Positions 1 through 8,601 of a stretch of DNA of 64,000 nt are shown piece after piece. Position 1 is the first letter of the stretch; each line of letters opens with the position of its first letter. The notes under the pieces were generated by a model. That model ran no database searches. It saw nothing but the letters and a program-made list of their open reading frames with translations, and was not told the DNA's origin. This DNA is from UBA7960 sp964624065 (GTDB lineage: Bacteria > Bacteroidota > Bacteroidia > Bacteroidales > UBA7960): contig CAZUWF010000001.1 in assembly GCA_964624065.1 (NCBI GenBank), positions 151,149-215,148 of the forward strand, written 5' to 3'. A program made the position numbers and the translations under genes.

Positions 1-171
1 AAGTACATTTCTGAGTTGCAGCGAAGGTATTCCGGTACCAACCCCGTATTGATAAGGATAGATGTAGATGCAGGCCACGGTGCAGGCAAACCGGTAAGCA
101 AAACCATTGAGGAAATTTCAGATGTGTATTCTTTTATATTCTACAATATGGGCACAAAGCCGAAGTATTAA
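1..171 (+). CDS. Prolyl oligopeptidase (S9A), C-terminal end only
   Basis: The first 56 codons read in frame 1 to a TAA stop, and the gene begins before the window. The fragment contains AGHGAGKP followed by a VSKTIEEISD-type helix. This is the end of the catalytic alpha/beta-hydrolase domain of S9A prolyl oligopeptidases, where the His of AGHG is the catalytic histidine. The family cleaves short peptides after proline. Nothing of the serine or aspartate regions or of the propeller is visible, so localisation cannot be judged. The gene converges with the DPP7-like gene, and a long palindrome lies between them. Confidence 0.85.
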   Translation, partial: KYISELQRRYSGTNPVLIRIDVDAGHGAGKPVSKTIEEISDVYSFIFYNMGTKPKY

Positions 172-210
172 GGTGCATGGTATAGGGTATATGGCATGGA
201 GCCTATACAA

Positions 211-238
211 GTAGAGACGTAGCATGCTACGTCTCTAC
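211..238. repeat. 28-base perfect palindrome between convergent genes
   Basis: The arm GTAGAGACGTAGCA is followed immediately by its exact reverse complement, with no loop. It lies in the 105-base gap between the prolyl oligopeptidase stop and the DPP7-like stop. Palindromes beginning GTAGAGACG are, from memory, a dispersed intergenic family in Bacteroidota and cyanobacteria. It could act as a bidirectional terminator or a REP-like element. No second copy was noticed in the window. Confidence 0.85.
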
Positions 239-276
239 CGTCTTTGAGCCCCCTTGTAGTAGCCCCTTGCACTAAG

Positions 277-2427
277 CTATCTAACTATCGTCATTTCCTC
301 AATCAGGTTGGTAGCTCCGGCAAACTTTTCTATTATAAAAAGTATGTAGCGTGCATCCACGTTAATGCACCTTTGGGTTTCTTTTTCGAATAGTATGTCG
401 CCGCTCATAGCTTCCCAATTGCCGTCAAAGGCAAGGCCAATTAGGTGGCCGTCCCCGTTTATTACCGGGCTTCCCGAGTTGCCTCCCGTGATGTCGTTGT
501 TCGAAATGAAGTTCACGACCATCTCTCCGTTTTCGGCATATTCGCCGTAATCCTTGTTCAAGAACAATTGCTTTAATTTGTCAGCCACCACAAACTCATG
601 GTGGTTGGGGTCTTCTTTTTCCATAACACCCTTCAGGGTAGTAATGAAACCGTAATGAACGGCATCGGCTGGGAAGTAGCTTCCAACCGTGCCATAGGTC
701 AAACGCATAGTAGAGTTGGCATCGGGATAAAATCTTCCATCGGGATCCATCTCCCTAAGTCCCCTAATAAACAATCTTTCTGCTTTGGCAAGGCGCGTTT
801 GGTAATCGGCAATTTGATCAGAAATAGAAACGTTGTTTATCCTGACCGACTGGGCGGCAACGTATATTGGATCTCTTTCCAAAACTTTTGCCGAAGGTTT
901 TTTCAAGAAGGCCTTTAGTTTTTCGGGATTGGAGAAAATGCTTTTGTTGAATACATCAGTGGCGTATTTATCGAAATTGTTTTTATACCTCTTGGCAATG
1001 GTTTCGAAAACACCCGGAAGCCTTCTTCCTGGTATCCTTTTATGGTATTCCTCGAACATTGCGGCCCAAAGCTGTCGTTCAATTTCTTGGTTAAAGTTGG
1101 TAAAAACCCTATTAACCATTGATGTTAGGTCCAAAGCGATCTTTTCAACTTCTTCCTTGTTGTTTTTCTTTTTCAGGGCTTCGAGAAGCCTTTCGAAACC
1201 TATTGCTGCATTGAAGTTTATGGGACCCGTGGGCATTGCTTCAAGATAGATGAAGTTCTGCGAATTAAACTCTCTTAATCCTTGGTAAATGGTTTTGTAT
1301 TCTTCCATTAGGTTTCCGTACTGCGCCTTTCTGGCACTGTCAGAATTTGCCCACTTTATAAACCTGGCTTCAAGCTCTCTTTTGGAATCTGCCACATTGT
1401 TGCGTACAAGGGCGCGGCTCATTCCAATAAAATTTTTCCAGTAATTGGAGATGCTCGATTGCCGCGTAGAGTACTGGATTCGTATTTCATCACTGGTGGC
1501 CATTGCCTTCTCAATTATGTCAAGTTTCCTCCGCCTTATGTCGATCCGTGGGGGATACATATCCGAAAGGTTGTACTCGATGCCGAAAGAAGTGAGATAC
1601 CTAAAAGTGCTTCCGGGATAGCCCAAAACCATTGCAAAGTCGCCCTCTCTCACCCCTTTGAGCGATACGGGAAGGTGGTGCTTGGGCACCAAGGGTACAT
1701 TGTCCTTGCTATAGTTGGCAGGTTTTCCGTCGGGGCCGGTGTAAACTCTGAACAAGGTGAAGTCGCCGGTGTGACGAGGCCACATCCAATTATCGGTGTC
1801 GCCACCATACTTGCCTATACTCGAAGGTGGAACCCCAACCAGCCTAACATCGGTAAAGGTTTCGAAGACGAACAAGAAAAACTCGTTTCCGGCAAAAAGC
1901 GCCCTGACGTTGGCTTGATAATGGGTTCCACCAACGGCCTCCTTTTCTATTTCGGAACTCAATTTCCTAATGGCGCTTGTCCTATCAGCCTCCGTCATTT
2001 GGTCGGAAATAATGGCCGAAAATCTTTCGGTTACATCGGTCACGCCAACCAAGAACCTTGCCACCATACCGGGGTTTGGAAGTTCCTCCTCCAGGGTTTT
2101 TGCCCAGAATCCATCGCGCAACAAATCGTTGCCAACCCTGCTGTGTGATTGTATTTGGCGAGTGGCGCAGTGGTGGTTGGTGAGCATTAGCCCCTTGGGC
2201 GATATAATCTCTGCAGTGCAACCCCCAATGCTTACGATTGCATCTTTGAGGCTTGATTGCGAAAAACTGAATAATTGCTCTCGAGTGAGGTTGAAGCCAA
2301 GCTTTTGCATTTCACCAAAAATTGCATCATGCATTTTGAAGGGCAGCCACATACCTTCGTCGGCCCTGGCCGGGGATACCTGCACCAATAGGGCAACGGT
2401 AAAAATCAACAGGATTCTTTTTGTCAT
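277..2427 (-). CDS. S46 family dipeptidyl-peptidase, DPP7 type
   Basis: The product is a 716-residue exported serine peptidase that removes dipeptides from the N-terminus of peptides in the periplasm and feeds amino-acid catabolism. A signal peptide ends near VSPARA (residues 16-22). The catalytic His lies in NHHCA (His86) and the nucleophile in GGNSGSP (Ser651). The S1 pocket position reads FDGNWEAMSGD with Gly669. Glycine here marks DPP7 (hydrophobic P1), whereas DPP11 (Asp/Glu P1) has arginine. Length is normal for the family. It is last in a leftward group sprT-like, manC, this gene, 36 bases after manC. The substrate assignment rests on the one pocket residue. Confidence 0.93.
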   Translation of the reverse strand: MTKRILLIFTVALLVQVSPARADEGMWLPFKMHDAIFGEMQKLGFNLTREQLFSFSQSSLKDAIVSIGGCTAEIISPKGLMLTNHHCATRQIQSHSRVGNDLLRDGFWAKTLEEELPNPGMVARFLVGVTDVTERFSAIISDQMTEADRTSAIRKLSSEIEKEAVGGTHYQANVRALFAGNEFFLFVFETFTDVRLVGVPPSSIGKYGGDTDNWMWPRHTGDFTLFRVYTGPDGKPANYSKDNVPLVPKHHLPVSLKGVREGDFAMVLGYPGSTFRYLTSFGIEYNLSDMYPPRIDIRRRKLDIIEKAMATSDEIRIQYSTRQSSISNYWKNFIGMSRALVRNNVADSKRELEARFIKWANSDSARKAQYGNLMEEYKTIYQGLREFNSQNFIYLEAMPTGPINFNAAIGFERLLEALKKKNNKEEVEKIALDLTSMVNRVFTNFNQEIERQLWAAMFEEYHKRIPGRRLPGVFETIAKRYKNNFDKYATDVFNKSIFSNPEKLKAFLKKPSAKVLERDPIYVAAQSVRINNVSISDQIADYQTRLAKAERLFIRGLREMDPDGRFYPDANSTMRLTYGTVGSYFPADAVHYGFITTLKGVMEKEDPNHHEFVVADKLKQLFLNKDYGEYAENGEMVVNFISNNDITGGNSGSPVINGDGHLIGLAFDGNWEAMSGDILFEKETQRCINVDARYILFIIEKFAGATNLIEEMTIVR

Positions 2428-2463
2428 TTTCTTTTTTTTTAGGGTTTCGAAATTTGGGATTTA

Positions 2464-3558
2464 TTACTTGTTTCTAACTTCGACAATGTACTTTTTTATT
2501 TCCTGCTCTTTATCTTTGGGGCAAATCAAAATGGCGTTATCCGATTCGGCCACAATGTAGCCATCAAGTCCTTGGGCTACTACTATTTTCTCATTGGGCA
2601 CGTTGAAAATACAGTTTTTCACTTGGTTCAAAATGATATTTCGACCAGAAACTGAGTTGTTGTGCTTGTCCTTCTCGGTGTTTTCGAATAGCGAGGTCCA
2701 GGTTCCGAGGTCGGTCCACCCAAAATCAGTGACAAAAACGTGGACGTTGTCGGCCTTTTCGAGTATTGCATAGTCAATTGCTATGCTCTTGCAGGTTGCA
2801 AATGCGGTGCTCATATAGGTTTCCTCGGCAGGGTTATTGTAAAGGCCCTCTGCTTCGTTGAAGACGAAACTTATCTCGGGTTCGAATTTTTCGAAGGCTT
2901 CGACGATTGCATTTGCCGACCAGACGAAAATGCCGCTATTCCACAAAAAATCGCCACTTTCCACGAACGACTGAGCCAGTTCAAGGTTGGGCTTTTCGGT
3001 GAATGTTTTTACCTTTTTTAGGCTAAGAAATTCATGCAACACAGACCCTTCAATGTATTGTATGTATCCATAACCCGTATCCGGGCGGTTGGGTTTTATG
3101 CCCAGGGTGAGAAGCCATTGATGTTGACGGGCAGCTTTAAGCGCTGAGTCAATGTCGTGCAAGAATTGGATTTCGTCGAGGATCAGGTGGTCGGAAGGGG
3201 CCACCACCAGGCAAGCCTCGGGGTCAAGGGCTTTTATTTTCCAGGTAGCGTATGCAATGCAAGGCCCGGTGTTTTTTCGAGTGGGCTCGCAAATCACGTT
3301 TTTGGGGTTTAAGGCCGCAATTTGTTCGAGAACCAATGTTTTGTAACGCTGATTCGTTATCACGAAAATTTTATCCGGATCAATTATTTTTTCTAACCGC
3401 GAGTATGTTTGCTGAATCAGTGTTTTGCCCGTTCCAAGGATGTCGATGAATTGCTTTGGCCTGTAATGGCGACTAAGTGGCCAAAATCTCTCGCCAATTC
3501 CACCGGCCATTATCACAGCGTAGTTGTGGTCGTTCTTTTCAAAGGGTTGGTTTTTCAT
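2464..3558 (-). CDS. manC: Mannose-1-phosphate guanylyltransferase
   Basis: This is a 364-residue cytoplasmic nucleotidyltransferase that makes GDP-mannose from mannose-1-phosphate and GTP for polysaccharide synthesis. The signature AVIMAGGIGERFWPLSR lies at residues 14-30 and FTEKP marks the sugar-phosphate pocket. There is no C-terminal phosphomannose isomerase domain, so this is the short, monofunctional form. The frame stays open upstream to 3651, but that part overlaps the sprT-like gene. The ATG at 3558, 8 bases after that gene's stop, fits the family N-terminus and an operon. Confidence 0.92.
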   Translation of the reverse strand: MKNQPFEKNDHNYAVIMAGGIGERFWPLSRHYRPKQFIDILGTGKTLIQQTYSRLEKIIDPDKIFVITNQRYKTLVLEQIAALNPKNVICEPTRKNTGPCIAYATWKIKALDPEACLVVAPSDHLILDEIQFLHDIDSALKAARQHQWLLTLGIKPNRPDTGYGYIQYIEGSVLHEFLSLKKVKTFTEKPNLELAQSFVESGDFLWNSGIFVWSANAIVEAFEKFEPEISFVFNEAEGLYNNPAEETYMSTAFATCKSIAIDYAILEKADNVHVFVTDFGWTDLGTWTSLFENTEKDKHNNSVSGRNIILNQVKNCIFNVPNEKIVVAQGLDGYIVAESDNAILICPKDKEQEIKKYIVEVRNK

Positions 3559-3566
3559 ATCCCAAT

Positions 3567-4208
3567 TTACTTTTTTTGGCTCATTTGTCTTGGCATCACT
3601 TCCGCTAGTGGATTGAATACGTAGCGTTTGTTGGTGGTAAGGCAGAGGCAAAGATACCTTTTTCTAAGCAACTTGCCTTTTCGGAAAACCCTGCCGCTCC
3701 GGGTAACGAAAATGCTGTCTTCTGGAAGATCTTCAACATAATAGATAATCCCAGTTGATTTCTCGCCACTTGGTCCTTCTGCGCCCAGCTTGCGGGCAAG
3801 CTCTCCATACCCCAACCCGGTTGATTTAATGTTTTGTGAAAAGCCAATCAAGTCATCTTTAAGATACTGACTGAAATGGCCTTTCGCCACGAAGTTTTGT
3901 ATGTAGTGCGAGAATATAGACTTCCACTCATTTCCGTGTGGCGCCACCCTTTTTTGGTGCTTTTGATAAACAATAAGGTGGGCGAATTCGTGAAGGAACA
4001 CCAGCAATGCAGAGTCCTTTCCAAGGTTGCCATTTATTGAAATCCTGTGGCGCGATCCGTTGGTCGACGGCCTGAAATCGCCGTGTTTGGTGGTTCTGGC
4101 ATTGGAAATAATCAACCGGAGATTATTTGAAAGAAGAATTTGCGAAACCTCATGGGCCGCCGAGCGATCGAAAACCTTAGACAATTTTTCAACAAGGTCC
4201 AAACTCAT
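3567..4208 (-). CDS. SprT-like zinc metalloprotease-domain protein
   Basis: The 213-residue protein carries HEFAH (His73, Glu74, His77), followed by HGNEWK with His91 as the probable third zinc ligand. This is the SprT/SPRTN pattern HExxH...HGxxWxxxF. Bacterial SprT proteins are poorly characterised, while eukaryotic SPRTN cleaves DNA-protein crosslinks. No signal peptide is visible, so a cytoplasmic location is likely. The C-terminal third has no clear zinc-ribbon cysteines apart from a CLCL stretch. It is the first gene of the leftward group with manC. Its substrate is unknown. Confidence 0.8.
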   Translation of the reverse strand: MSLDLVEKLSKVFDRSAAHEVSQILLSNNLRLIISNARTTKHGDFRPSTNGSRHRISINGNLGKDSALLVFLHEFAHLIVYQKHQKRVAPHGNEWKSIFSHYIQNFVAKGHFSQYLKDDLIGFSQNIKSTGLGYGELARKLGAEGPSGEKSTGIIYYVEDLPEDSIFVTRSGRVFRKGKLLRKRYLCLCLTTNKRYVFNPLAEVMPRQMSQKK

Positions 4209-4393
4209 CCTATGTGCCTTCTTCTAATAATTGCAATTTTTCAATTCCATTTTTTGGTTTATGGAAAACCCCAAGTGCAAAATCCCTTAAAACTTTCAGG
4301 GTTGTAGCCTAATTTACAGGTGTTCTTTCCAAAACTCACTCCAACAAAAAGTAGCCAAAGGTAGTAAATAATAGTTTAATCCAATTGTGTTTG

Positions 4394-4427
4394 TTTGGGC
4401 AGGTAACGCAAAAAATGAGTATTTTTG
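4394..4427 (+). promoter_or_regulatory. Promoter of mlaE-mlaF
   Basis: TTTG at 4394-4397 and TATTTTTG at 4420-4427 fit the Bacteroidota promoter (TTTG, 17-23 bases, TAnnTTTG) with a 22-base spacer. The mlaE ATG follows 21 bases after the -7 box. The position also argues against the in-frame TTG at 4425, which lies inside the box. Confidence 0.6.
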
Positions 4428-4448
4428 CAGCATAAATTATACACCACA

Positions 4449-5189
4449 ATGGGGTTCCTTTACCATCTCGGTAGATATTTGTTGCTTTTGGTTCAGATTG
4501 TTAAAAAGCCAGAACGTGCCTCGATGTACCGAAGGCAAATAATAATCGAGATTGACAATCTTGGGCTCCAGAGCCTTGGCATTGTGGCAATTATTTCGGT
4601 TTTTATTGGAGCAGTGGTTGCCATTCAAACTAGCTTCAACATTGACAATCCTTTGTTGCCCACCTACACCGTTGGTTTTGTAACCCGCCAAACCATTATC
4701 CTTGAATTTTCCCCTACTATGATTAGCCTCATTTTGGCCGGAAAGGTGGGGTCACGGATTTCATCCGAAATTGGTACTATGAGGGTTACAGAGCAGATTG
4801 ATGCATTGGAAATAATGGGAATAAATTCGGCAGGTTACCTAATACTTCCAAAGGTAATTGCTTCGGTAATAATCAACCCCATTTTGGTTATTTTCAGCAT
4901 AGCAATTGGCATTGGAGGTGGGTGGCTAGTTGCCTACCTTACCCCAATTTTACCGATCAGCCACTATCTGGAGGGCATCCTGCTTGATTTCAGAATTTTC
5001 GATGTTTTGTATGCACTGCTTAAAACAGTCGTTTTTGCATTTTTGATAACAACCATTTCAGGATACTTTGGGTATTTTACAAAGGGGGGAGCTCTGGAGG
5101 TGGGGCAATCGAGCACTCAGGCAGTGGTGGTGAGCAGCATTTTCGTAATATTCTTCAACTTATTGTTAACCCAACTATTGCTGGCATGA
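4449..5189 (+). CDS. mlaE: MlaE-type ABC transporter permease
   Basis: A 246-residue inner-membrane permease of the MlaE/YrbE family, the membrane core of MCE-linked phospholipid transport between the outer and inner membranes. Several hydrophobic helices are visible, as are the family stretch EFSPTMISLILAGKVGSRI and the sequence IGTMRVTEQIDALEIMGI, which contacts the ATPase. The ATG at 4449 is preferred because the frame upstream of it contains the promoter. The stop overlaps the mlaF start by 4 bases (ATGA), so the two are translationally coupled. No gene for an MCE-domain MlaD protein follows. Confidence 0.9.
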   Translation: MGFLYHLGRYLLLLVQIVKKPERASMYRRQIIIEIDNLGLQSLGIVAIISVFIGAVVAIQTSFNIDNPLLPTYTVGFVTRQTIILEFSPTMISLILAGKVGSRISSEIGTMRVTEQIDALEIMGINSAGYLILPKVIASVIINPILVIFSIAIGIGGGWLVAYLTPILPISHYLEGILLDFRIFDVLYALLKTVVFAFLITTISGYFGYFTKGGALEVGQSSTQAVVVSSIFVIFFNLLLTQLLLA

Positions 5190-5932
5190 TAAGGGCTGCT
5201 AACATAAGCAAGAGTTTTGATGGCCACCAGGTTCTGAAAAATGTTTCAACGGTTTTCGAAGAAGGAAAAACAAACCTAATTATTGGAAAGAGTGGCTCCG
5301 GCAAGACAGTTTTCCTTAAATGCCTCGTCGGGTTATTTGAAATTGACGGAGGGGAAATTCACTACAATGATCTGTTGTTCAGCAGAATGAATTTTTCCAT
5401 AAGAAAGATTGTTCGACAAAAACTCGGTATGTTGTTTCAGGGTGGTGCCCTCTTTGACTCAATGACTGTTGAAGAAAACATTATTTTCCCCCTCGATATG
5501 TTCAGTGATATGACCCCAAATGAAAAGCAAGATAGGGTAAACTTCTGCCTCGATAGGGTTGACCTCAAGGGCACTAACAAACTCTACCCGGCCGAGCTTA
5601 GCGGTGGAATGAAAAAGAGGGTGGCAATTGCTAGAGCTATATCAAACAACCCGAGATACCTTTTTTGCGACGAGCCCAATTCGGGTTTGGATCCCCGCAC
5701 GGCTATAGTGATTGACCGCCTAATTAGTGAAATCACCAAGGAGCTGAACATAACCACGGTTGTCAACACCCATGATATGAACTCAGTTATGGAAATTGGC
5801 GAAAAGGTGGCCTTTATTCACGATGGGCAATTGTGGTGGGAGGGCTCACGGGCGGATTTCTTGAATTCGGACAACAAAGAATTGAATGATTTTGTGTTTG
5901 CCTCAGAACTTATGAAAACCCTGAGAAAGTGA
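5186..5932 (+). CDS. mlaF: MlaF-type ABC transporter ATPase
   Basis: A 248-residue cytoplasmic ATPase that drives the MlaE permease. Walker A reads GKSGSGKT (about residues 34-41), the signature motif LSGGMKKR and Walker B YLFCDEP. The H-loop is NTHDM. MlaF proteins characteristically have LSGGM rather than LSGGQ, which supports this subfamily over generic ABC importers. It begins inside the end of mlaE. A 259-base gap separates it from gpmI, so it probably ends the transcript, although no strong terminator is visible. Confidence 0.9.
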   Translation: MIRAANISKSFDGHQVLKNVSTVFEEGKTNLIIGKSGSGKTVFLKCLVGLFEIDGGEIHYNDLLFSRMNFSIRKIVRQKLGMLFQGGALFDSMTVEENIIFPLDMFSDMTPNEKQDRVNFCLDRVDLKGTNKLYPAELSGGMKKRVAIARAISNNPRYLFCDEPNSGLDPRTAIVIDRLISEITKELNITTVVNTHDMNSVMEIGEKVAFIHDGQLWWEGSRADFLNSDNKELNDFVFASELMKTLRK

Positions 5933-6143
5933 AAAGCCATTAGTGATTCCAGGGAAATAGTTTAGCCCAAGAGCGACAGAAAGGAAGAGGAAAGGAACCA
6001 ATGTAAGCAGTAAGGGTGATGCAGATTTTGGGGAAGTGTGAATAATTGGCAATTTACAATTGAATATTTAAAATCCAATCACCCAATTCCCTAAACTTAT
6101 AAACACAGGTAATTTTTAGCTTTGGTTGTCAAAAATAATGTAA

Positions 6144-6167
6144 CCTTGCTGGATTTTTGCAGCAAGG
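6144..6167 (+). repeat. 8-bp perfect hairpin in the gpmI upstream region
   Basis: CCTTGCTG (6144-6151), an 8-base loop GATTTTTG, and CAGCAAGG (6160-6167) form a perfect inverted repeat 24 bases before the gpmI start. The loop resembles a -7 box with one mismatch, and TAACCTTG at 6141-6148 is another near-match that overlaps the left arm. It could be an operator or a hairpin in the leader. Confidence 0.6.
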
Positions 6168-6191
6168 AAAGAAAAAAACAAGAATATTTTG

Positions 6192-7718
6192 ATGAAAAAT
6201 AATAGAGTTCTTTTGGTTGTCCTGGACGGATGGGGGCTTGGAGATCGCGGCCCGTCCGACATTATATTCAATTCGGAGGTTAAGTTTACTAAAAGCCTCA
6301 CACAAACCCACCCAACGGCCCAGATAAAGACTTCTGGAGAAGACGTTGGATTGCCCAACGGCCAAATGGGCAACTCCGAAGTGGGTCACCTTAACATCGG
6401 CGCTGGCAGGGTGGTTTACCAAGAACTCGTCAGGATAAGCAAGGCAGTTCGCGATGGTGATTTTTTCAAAGAGCCCGTTCTAAACCAGGCATTTGAATAC
6501 GCCAGGGCAAATGGCAGAAAGGTACACTTACTCGGGCTTGTTTCCAATGGAGGCGTCCATTCTGCAATGGATCACCTCTTCGGCTTTTGCGATGCGGCGA
6601 AAAAGGTTGGCTTTAGTGACCTTTACATCCACGCATTTACCGACGGGCGCGATACGGACCCAAGGAGCGGGCTTGGCTTCATCAATGAATTGGAAGAACA
6701 CCTTAAAAACTCTGCAGGCAAGGTTGCCTCGGTATGTGGTAGATATTATGCCATGGACCGCGACAAACGCTGGGAGCGGGTTAAGCTTGCCTATGACCTG
6801 CTGGTTGGCGGAGCTGGCATCAAGCATACCTCGGCAGCCGAGGCAGTGCAGGCCTCTTATAATGATGATGTTACGGACGAGTTTATCAATCCTCGCGTAA
6901 TCATTGACCAAAACGGGCAGCCAGTTGCAGCCATCGGTACAAACGACGTGGTTATTTGTTTCAACTTCCGCACAGACAGGCTAAGGGAACTCACCACCGT
7001 GCTTTCACAAAAGGACATGCCCGAGTTTGAAATGCAAACCCTACCCCTGCACTATGTTACTTTGACCCGATACGATGAGTCCTTCAAGGATGTGAATGTT
7101 ATTTACGAGAAAGAAGAATTGGTAAATACCCTCGGAGAGGTTCTTTCAAACAAAGGCAAGAAACAACTTAGAATAGCCGAAACCGAGAAGTACCCTCATG
7201 TTACCTTCTTCTTCAATGGTGGACGCGAAGAACAGTTTCCGGGCGAGGAGCGTATTATGGTACCATCGCCCAAGGTTGCAACCTACGACTTGCAGCCGTC
7301 AATGAGCGCGCCTGAAGTAAAGGACAAGGTAGTGGAGGCAATCAATCGCGACGTATTCGATTTCATTTGTCTAAATTATGCCAATGCTGATATGGTTGGA
7401 CACACAGGGGTTTACAGTGCCATAAAGGAAGCTGTTGAAACCGTGGACTCATGCCTGAAAGAAACTGTTGAAGCAGCAATTGCCAGAGGGTACTCCGTAA
7501 TAATCACCGCCGATCATGGCAATGCTGATTTTGCCCTTAATCCCGATGGATCGCCAAATACAGCGCACTCAACCAATCCGGTACCCTGCTGGTTGATTAG
7601 CCCAGAGTACGATAAAATTAGGGATGGCCGGTTGGCTGATCTGGCACCCACCATTTTGAAAATAATTGGTGTGGATATTCCCAAGGAAATGGATGGCAGG
7701 CCTTTGGTTGGCTCCTGA
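6192..7718 (+). CDS. gpmI: 2,3-bisphosphoglycerate-independent phosphoglycerate mutase
   Basis: A 508-residue cytoplasmic glycolytic enzyme that interconverts 3- and 2-phosphoglycerate through a phosphoserine intermediate and uses manganese. It starts with VLVVLDGWG (first metal aspartate). The phosphorylated serine lies in MGNSEVGHLNIGAGR. GRYYAMDRDKRW and the C-terminal TADHGNAD supply substrate and metal ligands. Length is typical. ATG 6192 is used rather than the preceding TTG. It stands alone, with its own upstream hairpin region. Confidence 0.96.
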   Translation: MKNNRVLLVVLDGWGLGDRGPSDIIFNSEVKFTKSLTQTHPTAQIKTSGEDVGLPNGQMGNSEVGHLNIGAGRVVYQELVRISKAVRDGDFFKEPVLNQAFEYARANGRKVHLLGLVSNGGVHSAMDHLFGFCDAAKKVGFSDLYIHAFTDGRDTDPRSGLGFINELEEHLKNSAGKVASVCGRYYAMDRDKRWERVKLAYDLLVGGAGIKHTSAAEAVQASYNDDVTDEFINPRVIIDQNGQPVAAIGTNDVVICFNFRTDRLRELTTVLSQKDMPEFEMQTLPLHYVTLTRYDESFKDVNVIYEKEELVNTLGEVLSNKGKKQLRIAETEKYPHVTFFFNGGREEQFPGEERIMVPSPKVATYDLQPSMSAPEVKDKVVEAINRDVFDFICLNYANADMVGHTGVYSAIKEAVETVDSCLKETVEAAIARGYSVIITADHGNADFALNPDGSPNTAHSTNPVPCWLISPEYDKIRDGRLADLAPTILKIIGVDIPKEMDGRPLVGS

Positions 7719-8601
7719 CGCCTAACAATAATTTGATCTGAGCGGTCGGCTTGGGCAGCGTTTCTGCAACAATTATTTCTTCCTAAATGGTATGCTTCTT
7801 TTCCTGGAAGGCATAAGGCCTTCAATCTGGCTACCCGTTGGTCTTAAAGCTCCCGGATAAAGGGTGCGGGGTGTATTGGGTTTGAAAAATGCTTACCAAC
7901 CGCTTGGTCACAGTTCCCATCAGGTCTGATTTCTACGGGGTACCTTGCATTGTATTACCCTTGGGCTGTCCTTAATTATTTTGATGAAATTTGCAATCAG
8001 TTGAACTCCTTCAGCAATCGAGCCCTCCAACAGGCCTCGGCTTAGGTATCCAGATTTGCTTAGTACGGCTTGAACCATAAACCGGTAGAGAGCCACTTCT
8101 GACCAATGCCCCTTGGCGGTTAGCTCCATTAACGTGCTGCTTTGCTTCTTCATTTGGATGGGGAAGGCTTTCAGGAGTTTGAAGCCTGTACAAAACACAC
8201 TAGGTGCAATTTCCTTGTAAAACCATTTCCGGAGCCCGGACCAATGGGTTGGGACACTTTTGCTCGAGTTCAGCGAACCTACTATGCGAAACAGTGCCGG
8301 AAAACTCGCCCACCGCGTGTTTTTGGGCAAAACCGAAGAAAAAGGCTTCAAATTCCCGATCTGACCCAGATGAAAAAGCGCCAAATTGGTAATTGCTTAG
8401 CTGCCTGATGGTGAATATTTACGGTTAGATCGCTTTGCACCATATTTTTCTGTTGAGATGTGTCCCTTATTGCTGATTCAAATCCTTTGCAAAATTAGCC
8501 TATAGCAAAGAATATTTCAGTAACTTCGTAATTGTTTATTTACAAGAAACCATTAGCTAAATATGTGATTATTAGTATTTTAAAAATTCAAAAAATTTGA
8601 A
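7719..8601. other. 883-base stretch without a convincing gene
   Basis: Several open frames exist (for example 7920-8384, minus strand, 154 codons). None shows a recognised motif, a promoter, or a start arrangement like the neighbours. The minus frame has a hydrophobic, helix-like centre and could be a decayed gene. No tRNA, hairpin-plus-T-tract terminator or repeat array was seen. The last 80 bases before 8602 are very AT-rich and probably hold the promoter of the next gene. Confidence 0.5.

Noticed and set aside
6051..6061. AATTTACAATT, also found at 56160-56170, as a repeat family
   Set aside because: It is short and AT-rich, so chance is a good explanation. The flanks differ.
7920..8384. 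154-codon frame on the minus strand in the gap after gpmI
   Set aside because: No recognised motif, promoter or neighbour link. Competing frames on both strands have similar length. It is kept only as a possible decayed gene.
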